From Plumapathes pennacea (taxonomy: Eukaryota > Cnidaria > Anthozoa > Antipatharia > Myriopathidae): a stretch of DNA of 64,000 nucleotides. The translations under genes were made by a program, and so were the position numbers. The stretch's first letter is position 1. Every line of letters starts with the position of its first letter. The stretch is taken from contig OZ038464.1 in the NCBI GenBank assembly GCA_964036295.1, positions 13,998,001-14,062,000 on the forward strand. The letters run 5' to 3'. Below, piece by piece: positions 1-11,525 of the stretch. Under the pieces are notes generated by a model, which had not been told where the DNA came from, did not search any database, and was given only the letters and a program-made list of their open reading frames with translations.

Positions 1-1458
1 GGTTTTGCCGAGTCTGCTGGGGGTCATGTCCGCATTTGTGGAGTCAAGCATCATTTTGCTGCTGAAAAGACATCGTTTCGGCAAATTGCTCGACACTCTC
101 TTGACGGACCAGCAATATTGTATTGAATGAATGGAAAGGATAATTGTGCAGATAGGTCATGCCTGAATATCTTCATGACTGGTTTGTTGACTGCTGAGAT
201 TTTTGTCGCCGAGTGACACTCGGTCGTGTCACAGCTTCCTGCCTTCCTTTCTTTTTTTCTGTTCTCTTCTTCTCCCCAAAATTTTACCAGTTCCAGCGAG
301 CGCAGTGAGCTGACATTTGGAGAGATGTGAGATAGCGTGTGACTAAACACATTCAGCCACTTTTTAGGTTTAATAGTTGCCGAAGACCGCCATTCGGCGA
401 ACTACAAATATCCCCATACATTTCTTTATAATCGCCAATGGTCATGTTCTTTCATAATACCAAAGGTGTCACATATCACTGCGTGACAGACAGACAGACC
501 CCCGGAGCCTGGGCTGCCTGTGGTACAGGTACATATTATACATTGTGTAGCTAGGCTTATTACTTTAGAATATTATTAAGTGACTGTTTACTAGTGGTAT
601 ATATTTATGAGTTGGAACACTAAACAGGTTGACATAGAGTATTAAAATGGGGGGAATTAGAGGGAGACAAATCTCTGCAGTACAATACAGTAGTGTACTT
701 CTTATGGATGTCTGACAAAAGCATCAATTGGCAGGTCTGAATGTTTTGAGTTTATGCAGTTGCAGAACATCACTTAATCTCCCCAGCACTACGAGGTGCT
801 GGATTGGACAAAAGTATTGGCAAACAAACAGGTAATGTAAAGCTTGAAACTAGCCCAACAGCTTGGGGGAAGTGGACTGTGCAGACTTTACAGTACTAAA
901 CAGACTGTATCGCACCACATACAGTAGAATTAGGGACCCAAGATTTATTGAATGAAAGATACTGTGTAGCCAACTAACCTCTAATAAATTGATGTGGCAG
1001 AGTATTCTCAGTTACTCTAAGCCAAATCTCAAAGCAATAATAAATATTGATTTGAACAAATTAATAAGTAACTACAAGATTAAGTAATCTCAAAGTGATT
1101 ATGTGGACCATACTAATAGCTGAGTATAACTGAGTCTCTTAACTATAAAGTCTGTTACTGCAGATAACTGAGTCTGTGATTAAAAAATAAGTAGATTGCA
1201 ATACTTTGTGTGATGTGCCACCAGGAGATCCAATATGTTCTTTTATCACAAAGTAGTCTTTTTAAATTATGGTTGGCACATTTAAGCATTACAATTTTTA
1301 CCACAACACACTAGTTTCTTGCTCTCTGATTGGTCGATTAACCGTGGTAAATAAGAGTCCAGACAACGATGTGACGCCAGCTGACGCCAGTGTGTCACGT
1401 TTTGCAACAAAATACAGCAAAATTTTCTTGTATATTTCTAAATAGTGTGGTAAAAAAC
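1..1458. other. Non-coding, no recognised feature
   Basis: A/T-rich sequence without a convincing reading frame, splice-bordered exon or known repeat. Later exons of the F-box gene at 1715-2263 would be expected on this side, but I could not pick one out. The sequence from about 1340 starts to resemble the foldback element that follows. Confidence 0.5.
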
Positions 1459-1639
1459 AAATTTCCACTGGTTTGCCGTGGTGTGGACTCTTATTTACCA
1501 CGATTTACGCCATCACAAGGTCAAAATTTGTTCTGGACTCACTCGGCGAAGCGCCTGGTGAGTCCACAACATTTTGACCATGTGATGACGTAAATCGTGG
1601 TAAATAAGAGTCCACACCATGGCAAACCAGTGGAAATTT
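1459..1639. repeat. Foldback (palindromic) MITE-like element
   Basis: The two halves are near-perfect reverse complements centred near 1549. The outer ends read AAATTTCCACTGG and CCAGTGGAAATTT, and the centre reads TGGACTCAC...GTGAGTCCA. A diverged half copy recurs at 58924-59030, so this is a dispersed family. There is no coding capacity. Confidence 0.75.
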
Positions 1640-1714
1640 ATTAAATTATTGCAATGTTTGTAAACACGAAGTATCGCTCACTAATGAGTATCGATACAGT
1701 CAACTGTACTTTAC

Positions 1715-2263
1715 CTTAACGAAATTATTGAGATGCCCAAAGCTGACATCCTCCAGAAACTTGAGTGTTTTGAAGAGATAACATAAACGACTTCGCATCC
1801 GGTGACATCCCCGTACAGTGAATTTAAGTTCGCCGAGGTGAAGTTTTCTTAAACTGCAATTGCCTTTGACACATTCTTGCAAGACTCGAGCACTTTCTGA
1901 GGTTGTTACTGGTAACGAAAGTCCTTCAAGACGAGGAAGGTATTGGAAGATACGGGGAATCAACACAAGATCTAGCACAGATAATTCCACGAATGTAATT
2001 CTCCGTGCTGCTACAGTCTCTAGCAGTGCGGCAAGGTGGCGATCCACAACTTTCCAATTCCGCGAAGATTTGAAGCACGTTGTCGTTCCCTTCCATGCCT
2101 GTGGAGAGCGAAAAATTTCGCGGAAATTTCGGTTGACTCTCGACAAGTTAGCCTTGTCCTTGTGGCTGAGAAAATCGCATATCAATAAAACAACATCGCT
2201 GGGCAGAAAGGCCAAGGGAAAGATGTTTCTTTTCGTGTTCCATCTGAATCGAGCTGTGTTCAT
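1715..2263 (-). CDS. F-box protein, first coding exon
   Basis: Starts at an ATG in good context (CAACCATGAAC) and reads 183 codons to a clean donor, TTAAG|GTAAAG, at 1714/1713, ending in phase 0. Residues about 17-60 form an F-box: LAFLPSDVVLLICDFL, then LSRVNRNFREIF and a tryptophan-containing end. Known F-box proteins use this segment to bind SKP1 in SCF ubiquitin ligases. The remainder has leucine-rich-repeat-like pieces (LPRLEGLSL, CSLRKLHLGELKF), suggesting an FBXL-type substrate receptor. The remaining exons should lie to the left and were not found. Which FBXL it is cannot be decided from one exon. Confidence 0.7.
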
Positions 2264-2754
2264 GGTTGAAACAAATACCGTCAGGCGTCGGCCTGGGAAA
2301 CCACTGACCAGATAATAAATGTATACAGGCTCAGGAGACAGAACGTGGCGTTGAAACGACTCATCTTTTCAATAAAAATGATGCATCACTTTTAGGTAGG
2401 GAAAGAAGCAGATTTATTTTTTATCTTTTTATTTATTTTTTCCTGTACACGAAAGATAACGTTCAATTTGGTCAGTGTGCAGCTTTGTTTACAACTGAGA
2501 TAGGCATCCTAGAGATGCCAGAGATCCCACAGTAAGGAAAAAAATTGTTAAATTTCTCCAAAATTCCCTCGGATATACAAAAGAAATGACACGCGACGAA
2601 TAAAAAGGTGGCACCGATAAATAATAAATAAAGTATTTACTATTCTTAAACTTTCAACGGATTGGGCTGCAAATGCTTCAGAACGAGGCTACCCGCTGCG
2701 ATCGGCCACGAGGTATATACGGAAGTGGGGAACAAGTTTCGCGAAGTTCGAAAA

Positions 2755-2818
2755 ATGGGAACGACTTTTGACATAGTCCAACTTAGCTTGTTACTTCTCT
2801 GGGTGTCCTCGATCTACG
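2755..2818 (+). CDS. Signal-peptide exon of ER-type LRAT/NlpC-like gene, copy 1
   Basis: ATG at 2755 opens 21 codons plus one base, ending at the donor TACG|GTGAGTG. The peptide has a polar start (MGTTFDIVQ), a leucine-rich core (LSLLLLWV) and a small-residue end (SSIY), a textbook signal peptide. It ends in phase 1. The next strong acceptor in the right phase is TTTTCTCAACACAG at 3972. Joining there gives SSIYA followed by EEL, a plausible signal-peptidase site. I infer that this is exon 1 of the gene whose exon 2 begins at 3973. The same exon is present at 9263-9326 in the second copy. Confidence 0.7.
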
Positions 2819-3972
2819 GTGAGTGTGTACGGTGTCTCAGCAGATTGTGTGGTAATCGTACTGGCAAGTAGCTGACTACTCGCGCGAATTATTGAAGTTA
2901 TTGTTAACTTGATGTCGCGTTAATTTCTTATAAAAGGGCATATTTAACCTGGGAACTGCTTCTGTTAAAATTTTGGTTTTATGCCTTGCTTCGTCGGTGA
3001 GCCATCCGACGCGAAAGGGCGTCCCTCTGCGCTTGTATTGCGACCGCATCATGGCCTCCTCGTGCTGCGGCATGACAGATCGGAGGGTTTTGAAGTCTGC
3101 AAGGGTGACTTTGTTGCATAAGTCTCAGGCAATGATGCATATGTTTACCGACTTTGACGGCCACCCGCGTGGCGTTAGTCGTTTGTTGAAACATTGTTTT
3201 CGTGGGCAGAACATGGGCACAGCGCGCCCTATAGCAGACGGAACGACATTGTCTAGACATCTCGACCTAATCTTTTTGTTTTTGTTATATTTAGACACCC
3301 AGCTAGATTAGCTTCCCAGCTATTCTGGGTATCTTTATCATAGACCAGTCAATTTTCAAATTGTTATAATTTTGCATCTGTTCCTGTTGTTGCAACCTGA
3401 CTATGATGCTTCATCAGAGTTGATCCTTGTGTCCAAATAATACTGGGGACGAAAATTTAGTACTTCTTTCATAATCTATCAGCATGAAGTTTGATGAGTA
3501 CATGAAGTTTAAGTTAGATGGGCCAAAGTATCGGCTATACAAGTTTGATGCAAAGTACAATAAAGGCCGCACCTTTTACTAAGTAAACTTGCCGGTCAAA
3601 CGCGCACAGATTGCCTGCGGGTGAAATCATCCGCATTTTGCGCCAAAATAATTAATGAATTTAAATTTTGAAAAGTAACGTATTTTCATCTCCCACATTG
3701 CGGTCGCAGATGAATGTAGGAAATCAGTGCTCAGTGAACAATATGCGCTTCCTCGAACTGTTTTCGCATTAAGTTGTTCCGAGTAACGAAGGAAAGGGTG
3801 ATGGCTGGTTTGATCTTTTCTACAATATTCATAACTGTGAAACTCGCGCGAATAAAGTTGTGTCAATTAATAGATATCAACAGCAGCGCCCTCTACCTGT
3901 AGGCCATATTTCATCGTCATTTCATATTCCTTTGCTAAAGACTTTGATATAAAATGTCTTTTCTCAACACAG
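2819..3972 (+). other. Intron of copy 1 (empty Helitron site)
   Basis: Runs from the phase-1 donor GTGAGTG to the acceptor TTTTCTCAACACAG. It contains the uninterrupted sequence AATAATTAA|TGAATTT (junction 3655/3656), which in the second copy is split by a Helitron. The parts at 2980-3260 can be read as coding, but only with frame changes between the two copies, so I do not call a gene there. Confidence 0.6.
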
Positions 3973-4451
3973 CTGAGGAACTGAACTCCAACGCAAAAAT
4001 TGAACGCGTGTACGTGGCGCGCCGTCGTCTCAGCTTTCTTCCTGTGAAGAAAGGCCGTTTAGCCCACTCAGGATTGATACTGGAGTTGGCCGACGGTAAG
4101 TGCGCTATGTTGGAGTACATGGGGGACGGAAAAGCGCACCTATATGGTATACCTAACTTGTCAGAGTGGAAATGTTACAGTGACCATTGCCAGATCGAAA
4201 TGAAGGATTCCGAAGGGAAAATGTACAAGTGGACCCGCCAAAAGTTTGGCACGAAATTCTCTGACCAAGAAACTACGGCCCAGCAAGCCAAGAAGATGAT
4301 GCAAGAAATCATGGGTGAAGACTACGATTTTACCCAGAATAATTGTCATCTAGGCCAAGAGAAACTGCGAAGAAAATGGGACATGAAAGTCGATAAACCG
4401 TACAATCCTCCAAAGGTACCCGGCAGGTCCAAGAAGCAGGATGAACTGTAA
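3973..4451 (+). CDS. LRAT/NlpC-like permuted papain-fold protein with QDEL tail, exon 2, copy 1
   Basis: Open to a TAA at 4449-4451, about 160 residues. Visible landmarks are a histidine in AHSGLILEL and a late cysteine in NNCHLGQEKL, the H...NC order of LRAT/NlpC-P60-type permuted papain-fold enzymes. The family call rests on this pattern only. The C-terminus is KKQDEL, resembling an ER-retrieval KDEL-type tetrapeptide. With the signal-peptide exon at 2755-2818 this predicts an ER-lumen protein. An ATG at 3954 could start an intron-less form, but it lies inside the pyrimidine tract of the acceptor and the duplicated exon 1 fits in phase, so I prefer the spliced start. Substrate unknown. Confidence 0.65.
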
Positions 4452-4753
4452 CGTACTCACCAACCAAAACTTGCGTCCGAGCAGACAGCAAGAAACTGTA
4501 GGTTCTCTTCTATATTATGTTTCTCTTATTGTTTTATTATTGTCTTTTTTTTTTCAGTCCTTATGTAAAGATTTTTCCTACAGTAAGATACGTAAGATTC
4601 AAAGCGCTTAGTTTTTACTTTTCTTTTAAAAACAGACAGAAAGTCCCTAGCTTTTGAATGTGTTTGAATTATGAAGTTCTGAAACGGTTTGGAGTCGACT
4701 TCTTTCTTAGTTTTTCTTTTGTTTTTACTTGCACTTTAGGTTGTTTACACACC

Positions 4754-4759
4754 AATAAA
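4754..4759 (+). terminator. Poly(A) signal AATAAA, copy 1
   Basis: AATAAA in the context TTACACACCAATAAAACG, about 300 bases after the stop codon. It is conserved at the same place in copy 2 (12900-12905). Confidence 0.6.
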
Positions 4760-4920
4760 ACGAGTTTAACGAATCAGTGAAATGTAATCACAAAGCATGT
4801 TAATGTGAATACCAACAGCAAAGCAGAACCACCAAACTTCTAATACTAGAATACTAGAATATTAATTGCAAAAAATTAAACTGTGACTAAAGTACAGTCC
4901 GTGTTAGTACAAAATTTCCT

Positions 4921-5046
4921 GCCGACTGTCGGCCGATCGTCGGCCGATCGTTGGCCGACACTGTATCGACCGACGTGTCGACCGACATGTCGATCGACGT
5001 ATCGACCGATCGGTCGATACGTCGGTCAATATGTCGGCCGACGGCA
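4921..5046. repeat. GC-rich self-complementary minisatellite
   Basis: Tandem imperfect 8-base units built on CGACCGAT/GTCGGCCG. Because the units are self-complementary the tract contains long palindromes. The longest is a perfect 30-bp palindrome at 4995-5024, centred at 5009/5010. It could extrude as a cruciform. There is no sign that it is coding. Confidence 0.7.
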
Positions 5047-5243
5047 GCTAAAGTACACATGATCCCGACAGAATCCGCTTGAGAGAATTTTATAAACAAA
5101 CAACTCAGACATACTACAGTCGATATGGCATAAAATCATGTGTCAACAAACATATCAGCGAACGAAAAAAAACTTGGAATAAGCTTTTACCTTTGCCAAA
5201 ACATATGTCATGGTCACACTATACAGCTGTGTTCCTTCTTTTG

Positions 5244-8200
5244 TCCCCGAGCGAAGCGAAGCGAAGTGAGGGTAATAATCACGGCGCTAATGCATTAATT
5301 ATTATCGCCTGACTTGGGGACTCCAAGCCTGTCGCCATCTCGAAATTTAACGTTCGTCTGTCAGTCAGTCTGGCGTACGACTTTAGGCGCGGTTACCCCG
5401 CTAACCAATAACAAAGGCCGAATCGATCACGTGTGCAGTAGTTTTACTCGGAATTGGAGAAATTAGATTTGAGCGAAGTAATTAGATTTGAACGAAGCAA
5501 CAATATATCGTAGCCTGCGTTCACGAAAATGGAAAACTTAAAAACTGGAAAACTTGAAACACAACAGTCTCGCGAAGCTCGTCTTCAAATGAGAAGGGAA
5601 CAGGCACGAGCAAGGCGAAATCATGAAACGAGCGAACAACAGCGCATGAATGCCGATCGAAAGCGACATGAACAGAAGCGGTTAACGCAGACAACTCCGC
5701 AAAGATAACAGCGCTTGAAAGCAAATCGGGAACTTCAGGAGAAAAAACGGGCTGAAGAAAAGACTCCGCAAAGACAACAGCGTATGAGTGCCGATCAAAA
5801 GCGTTATAAAGAGAAGCGGTTGACACAGACTACTCCGCAGAGAGAATCCAGTCGCCAGCGAGTACCTTCTCGACGTAGCAATGAATCGTCTGAACAGAGT
5901 ACCCGCAGGCTTCAAGCTCAAAATGAAGCCAACACTCGGCGCCGGCAACAGCGTGCTGCAGTTATCGAGGAACGTCGCAGCCAAAAACAACAATATTTGC
6001 ATAACCGTGGGTGGGCAAATCCAGAAACTCCTCCATTCCACGAACAAGAGTGGGTACGGGAGGAACTCACTGCCTTTCACAGCTTTGAGGAAAATCTCCG
6101 ACACTTACGCTGCACGGTATGTAAAGAAACATGGCCGATCACCAACCGTAGTATGTCCGAGCAGGACTACATCTACACCAAGTGCAAGCACGACAAAAAG
6201 ACTTCGTGTCGATTGTTCTCGGCTGACAACGACATGAATCCTGGGACAGTGCCTGCAGAACTACAGGACCTTACCGAAGTAGAGGAAATGCTGATTGCCA
6301 GAGCTTTCCCCATCATGTGTGTTTACCGTAAACACGGCGGCCAGCGTGGGTACAAAGGTCATGTCCTCAATTTGCCACAGGATGTTCAGGGATTCCTCAG
6401 CACTCTTCCAGCCTATATGAGTGATCTGCCCGTTCTTATCATCAGGAAGCAAGGAGCAGGTAAGAATTGAAAGTTATTCTGTATGGCTTTTATGGTTGTG
6501 TTTACATTTTTTATCTCTGTGTATTGATGGCCAAATTTGCACAATGATGCATTAATTGCAATACGGCCATTCTTTGTCACTGTTTATTTTCAACGAAGAA
6601 CAGCTGAACAAAGGATGCATGGTGAAATTTTGTTTTATCTGAATTCCTGTTTAATCAGACCAATGAATATGTTTTCTATTATTTGCTGCATTTTCATACA
6701 CAAGGATCGAAGAGAACACAATACTGTATACATGTGTTTGTACTTTGATTTACCATTGGAAAAGCTGTAGTTTGTTTTTTAGAATATTTGCCAATTTTTA
6801 CTACAATATCAGTGCCTAATAAATTTACAGTGATTTATGATCTATGCAGTGAAGTTTCTTTAGCTGTCCATATGATGATGTGCATTTGTTTTTATGCCAT
6901 GTACACTTGATATTACGCTCGGGGATAACCAAAAACATTTATAGCAGTGTTTTGAGGAAAGAATTGGCCTCTATTACCAGGACAACAAGTATTTATTTAC
7001 AGTGTGCCAGTTCCTTTGCAGCATCCTCCATCCAGCATCCAAGATTTATGTCAATTGTGGATGAATAGTACAGGTTAGCTATGAAAGTGCATTGTATTGT
7101 GTACATCATGTGAATTATCTTATTAATCCACTTAAAACTTGGTGCCTTTTCTGATTTTTGTAGGAGCAAAGAAAGAGGTTCCTTGGCTAAACTTACACTT
7201 CGGTCCAAGTAGAAGTTCAATTTCTATGTTGTTTATAGGTAAGTACTGTATAATAAATTTGCAACAATATGTATCAAAGACAAAAACCTGAACATGTGTT
7301 TTCATCTCCAAAGATCATGCTAAAGGAAATGTTAAAGTGAAGGAATCATGCTGAGAAGCCAACTCCTGTGCTGTTAAGGGATCCTCATATACCAAGTCAC
7401 AGACATCATGAAAGTGTAAGATTGTCAGGAGCCAAAAATGAACTCAATGCTGACGTGTACAACCCGATTGTCTGGTCCAACAAGAATGCCAAAGGAAAAT
7501 GTTCTCAAAAACATTGGCCTGTATATTCTGTTGAGTACGCCACAAAAAAAATGTCGGTATATCTCTATGTTTTCTTAAAATTTGGAATGGTACTGTACTG
7601 TGCTCAAGTGGATGACATGCTCAGAGCCAAGTATTTTCTATGTGTACTTTTTTGACACAAGGTTTTGTTATTTACTTATTTGTTAGAGGTTGTTTGCTTT
7701 TTATGAAGGAAAACTTCAGTACAGTTATGTAATATAAGTGGCAATAACATGTGAGTATATAAGGCCAGCACCAAGGTAGACAGTAATCAATTTTGTAACA
7801 ACAAGTTTAAACCCTTTCACACCTAAGAGTGATCAAATTCAATTTTCTCCTTCAGTTGAAAGTGTACTGTATTGTACAGTATAGAGAATATATAGCTTTT
7901 TGTACCCTTTTGGTTAAGTGAATGCTGGCTAAACTGTCACTTCTCACTACATAATTTATTTTATATAATGTATTTTGAAAAAGCTGAGAGATTCTGCATT
8001 TAGGCTTGGGAGTGAAAGGGTCATTTACCTGTATTAAGTTCATGATAGTTATTATTCCCTTATCCTCCAAGGGATTGTGCTCCTGCATGCTTTTGGTTTG
8101 AGAGTACGTTCCTACTTTTTCCTACAAGGTTTTGGGTTTTCGTACCAGGCAGGAGCACTTGATGAAGCTTATATAACACAAATGTATGATAAAAAGGGCA

Positions 8201-8543
8201 CACAATGATTAGTGTGCTGTATGATGATGATGACAATAAGATTAAGAATAAAAAAAACTGATGCTGATAGATATGTTGTTTTCTTATTGGGTCAGAGCTT
8301 AGTAACACAATTACTATATTTCAGACCACTCTTTTTCTCCTTTAAGTGTTCAGCACTTGGTATAGTACAAGTAGTAAAACGTTATTTTAATACGCTTGCC
8401 CCATCAACTACAACAAGCTGGTTACATCAAAGGTCGTATAAAATAGACACATTACTTCTATGTTTATTTTTTTGTGTCGAAACTTCTGATATATGCCAGT
8501 GCAGGACGGAGTGAGGGGGTATCTGCGATTATCGTATTTCTAG
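5244..8543 (+). mobile_element. Helitron A, protein-remnant copy
   Basis: Begins TCCCCGAGCGAAG, the 5' end shared by five copies here. It ends with GCGATTATCGTATTTCTAG followed by T: an imperfect hairpin a few bases before a CTRR end, as in Helitrons. No terminal inverted repeats or target duplication are seen. It carries the broken N-terminal part of a Helitron protein (5529-6459). Nothing like the Rep (HUH) or helicase domains remains, so it is non-autonomous. The stretch 6460-8543 is otherwise non-coding. Confidence 0.75.
5529..6459 (+). pseudogene. Helitron-encoded protein N-terminus (DUF6570-like), broken
   Basis: ATG at 5529 starts an Arg/Gln/Glu-rich coiled-coil-like region with short repeats (RxNREL, RMNADxKRHE). 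An in-frame TAA at 5706-5708 interrupts it; sister copies have GAA there. Downstream the frame stays open with a Cys-rich patch (CTVCKETWP, then CKHDKKTSC), likely zinc-binding. It is followed by LTEVEEMLIARAFPIMCVYR and GYKGHVLNLPQDV, which I recognise as the DUF6570-type region before Helitron_like_N in animal Helitron proteins. It then meets a donor-like GCAG|GTAAGA at 6459/6460, and no later domain is found. Shorter copies of its 5' part occur at about 10.98-11.30 (minus), 31.29-31.60 and 45.36-45.82 kb. Confidence 0.7.
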
Positions 8544-9060
8544 TAAGTGGAGCATATATTCGCAAATGTGTCCAGAAGTGTCGCTCTAAATGTGAATCTG
8601 TGTCGCCTGTTTGCCAGATACTACGGATATGTCAGCCAGGGGTTGAAGGGGGAGCAGATTTCCACATGCATACAACCAAAGAATTGGCAACACTCACAGC
8701 CGTCATTAAATAGCGCCTTGATTCTCCACGTGCGAGAGAGCCAACTGTATTTAGAAAACCCCTCCCTGGAGAGGTAATTTAATTTCTGACATTCTGTCGC
8801 CAAGTTAACATTAGCAAGGAAACCCTTTACTGGAAATTTCTCTGTGCATTCTTTGTGTTAAAGACAAACTTTCTCACAGGACCTGTGCCACCGCGGCTTT
8901 TATATGGATAACACTTCATGCTCCTCCCCCCTCAGTAGTTTTTGCCACCTGGAGGGGGAACATCTTATTGACCTAATGAGATGGGCCGAACGGCTGTTAG
9001 TCCAAACCGCCGACATAGAAGCTATTTGCATATATGCAAATAGCTTCAAAAATGGCTAAA
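8544..9060. other. Spacer between Helitron A and duplication copy 2
   Basis: No convincing gene. Includes the short inverted motif AGCTATTTGCATATATGCAA near 9020-9045. I see nothing else. Confidence 0.45.
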
Positions 9061-9262
9061 TTTCTCCGAAATTCCTTCGGATATACAAAAGAAATGACAC
9101 GCGACGGATGAAAAGGTAGCACCGATAAATAATAAAGAAAGTATTTACTATTCTTAAACTTTCAACGGATTGGGCTACAAATGCTTCAGAACGAGGCTAC
9201 CCGCTGCGATCGGCCACGAGGTATATGCGGAAGTGGGGAACAAGTTTCGCGAAGTTCGAAAA

Positions 9263-9326
9263 ATGGGAGCGACTTTTGACATAGTCCAACTTAGCTTGTT
9301 ACTTCTCTGGGTGTCCTCGATTTACG
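9263..9326 (+). CDS. Signal-peptide exon of ER-type LRAT/NlpC-like gene, copy 2
   Basis: Same length and phase as the exon at 2755-2818. It begins MGATFDIVQ, continues with a leucine-rich core, and ends at TACG|GTGAATG (phase 1). The donor is slightly weaker than GTGAGTG in copy 1. It should splice to the acceptor at 12156-12157, with Helitron B inside the intron. Confidence 0.65.
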
Positions 9327-10020
9327 GTGAATGCGGGGTACGGTATCTCAGCAGATTGTGTGGTAATCGTACTGGCAAGTAGCTGACTACTCGCGCGAAT
9401 TATTGAAGTTATTGTTAACTTCATGTCGCATTAATTTCCTATAACAGGGCCTATTTAACCTGGGAACTGCTTCTATTAAAATTTTGGTTTTATGCCTTGC
9501 TTCGTCGGTGAGCCATCCGACGCGAAAGGGCGTCCCTCTGCTTGTATTGCGCCCACATCTTGGTCTCCTCGTGCTGCGGCATGACAGGCTGGAGGGTTTT
9601 GAAGTCTGCGAGGGTGACTTTGTTGCAGAAATCTCAGACAATGATGCATATGTTTACCGACTCTGACGGCCACCCGCGTGGCGTGGGCAGAACATGGGTA
9701 CAGCGCGCTGTTGAACAGACGGAACGACATTATTTTGGGTTGTTGCAACCTGATTATGACGCTTCAGAGTTGATCCTAGTGTCCAAATAATACTGGGGAC
9801 GAAAATTTAGTACTTCTTTCATAATCTATCAGCATTTGTAGTGATACCACATGAACTGATGGGCACCAGAAGTTTAAGTTAGATCGGCCAAAGTATCGGC
9901 TATACAAGTATGATGCAAAGTACAATAAAGACCGCATCTTATACTGAATTAACTTGCCGATCAAACGCGCACAGATTGCCTGCGGGTCAAATCATCCGCA
10001 TTTTGCGCCAAAATAATTAA

Positions 10021-11525
10021 CTAGAAATACGATAATCGCAGATACCCCCTCACTCTGCCATTGATGGGACTTTTACTTTGGTAACTCCCAACAAGAGTAG
10101 CCTTTGTTTTACCGAAATGTTGACTCGATCTTTTCTTCGAAGTCAAGTGCTACACGCAAAGGAAGGAGAAAAAGAATGGTGTGTGTTATACTTTTGCGTT
10201 GAAAAAAGAATCGATTGCGTGACGAAGTACGTATTTCCCACGGTCGGCACGTCAAATTAATTCATGCAGTCTGCCAAGCACGTTCTCAAAATTTAATACT
10301 CAAAGTTTGAAGTTGGTCGGCCGTCGTAGTACGGGAAAAAAGGAACACTGATTTTCCAATTTTGAATTCATAGGCAGTACAATTAAATAGGCTTCCTGTG
10401 CGATTTGTTTTTACTCTGGACTGCATGCACCAGATTCAGACATGCATATTTAATAGGCTCGAATTGTTTTGTATGTGAACCCACTCAAAACAGCAAGATT
10501 TCTCCCAGAATCAAAGCAAAACTTGAACAGTTTACTTCAAATTATACACGGGCTTCAGACCCAGTAATACTTCTAAGGGCTTGTGAACGATTCTCGCTGC
10601 AATCACCGCGTGTCAGATTACAGAAAAATAAGACATCTGACTAAATCATTCAAGACTCCAAGTTCCGATTGCTCTGAGCGAATACGGTAGCCGAAACTGG
10701 CGACAGAAGCGTAGTAAAACAATACTTCGAGGGAAAATGATCAGCATACAGATTTTAATACATTCTTGAAGTGATCAAGTTACAAGCTATACGGGATACA
10801 ATATATTTGTCACGGTGATTGTTCGGTTTCCACTGACTAACCTTTGTTGCTTGTCCTTTCTAAATAAGTATCTGAGTTTAACACAAAACGGCGTCTGAAG
10901 CTCCCGATTTGCTTTCAAGCGCTGTTCCCTTTGCGGAGTTGTCTGTGTTACCCGCTTCTGTTCATGTCGCTTTTGGTCGGCATTCAGGCTCTTTCTAAGT
11001 GTAAGCAGTCCTGAATATTGGGTGTGTCCCTGTGTGTCCCTATGTATCTATATGTAACTACAGAGTCCCTGTGTGTCCATATAGAACCTATAGAACCTAT
11101 AGAACCTATAGCCCGCTTCTGTTCATGTCGCTTTTGGTCGGCATTCATGCGCTGTTGTCTTTGCGGAGTCTTCTCTTCGGTCCGCTTTTGCTCTTGAAGT
11201 GCCTGTTCGCTTCTCTTTTGAAGACGAGCTTCGCGAGACCGTTCTGTTTCAAGTTTTCTAGCTTTCAAATTCATTTTTGTGAACGCAGTTACGTACAATT
11301 GTTGCTTCGTTCAAATCTTTCTTAAAAACATGGCGGTGGCTAGTCGATAATGATTACGTCATTGCCTTATTTGGACATTGCCTTAGGCACCTGGCCTAAA
11401 AAGGTCGCATCGCACACACAAACACACGAACATTAGATTTCGAGATGGCGACGCGCTTGGAGTCTTCAAATGAGCCGACTATGCTGCATTAGCGTCGCAA
11501 ATATTTCCCTCACTTCGTTCGGGGA
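10021..11525 (-). mobile_element. Helitron B, non-autonomous, intronic
   Basis: On the minus strand it runs from TCCCCGAACGAAGTGAGGG (11525) to ...TATTTCTAG (10021), flanked by A on the 5' side and T on the 3' side. The duplicated locus at 3655/3656 shows the undisturbed A|T site, proving the exact ends and the absence of target duplication. It encodes only a fragment of the coiled-coil N-terminus (about 11298-10984), itself interrupted by short tandem repeats of TATAGGTTC. Full-length sister: 45056-46561. Confidence 0.9.

Larger units (their letters stand above)
2551..4760 (+). repeat. Segmental duplication, copy 1
   Basis: This stretch matches 9061-12905 over its promoter, signal-peptide exon, intron ends, exon 2, 3'UTR and poly(A) signal. 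Copy 1 lacks the Helitron (10021-11525) and a further insertion of about 310 bp (about 11758-12068) found in copy 2. It has its own small insertion near 3180-3410. The copies are head to tail. Confidence 0.85.

Noticed and set aside
1860-2315. 151-codon plus-strand frame
   Set aside because: Antisense shadow of the F-box exon, which has the domain, ATG and donor.
2979-3311. Overlapping frames on both strands in the intron of the duplicated gene
   Set aside because: The frames are not conserved between the two copies (shifts and stops), so they are shadows.
3954-3972. ATG at 3954 (and 12139) as translation start of the LRAT/NlpC-like gene
   Set aside because: It lies within the pyrimidine tract of a strong phase-1 acceptor that matches the upstream signal-peptide exon in both copies. 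Kept only as an alternative.
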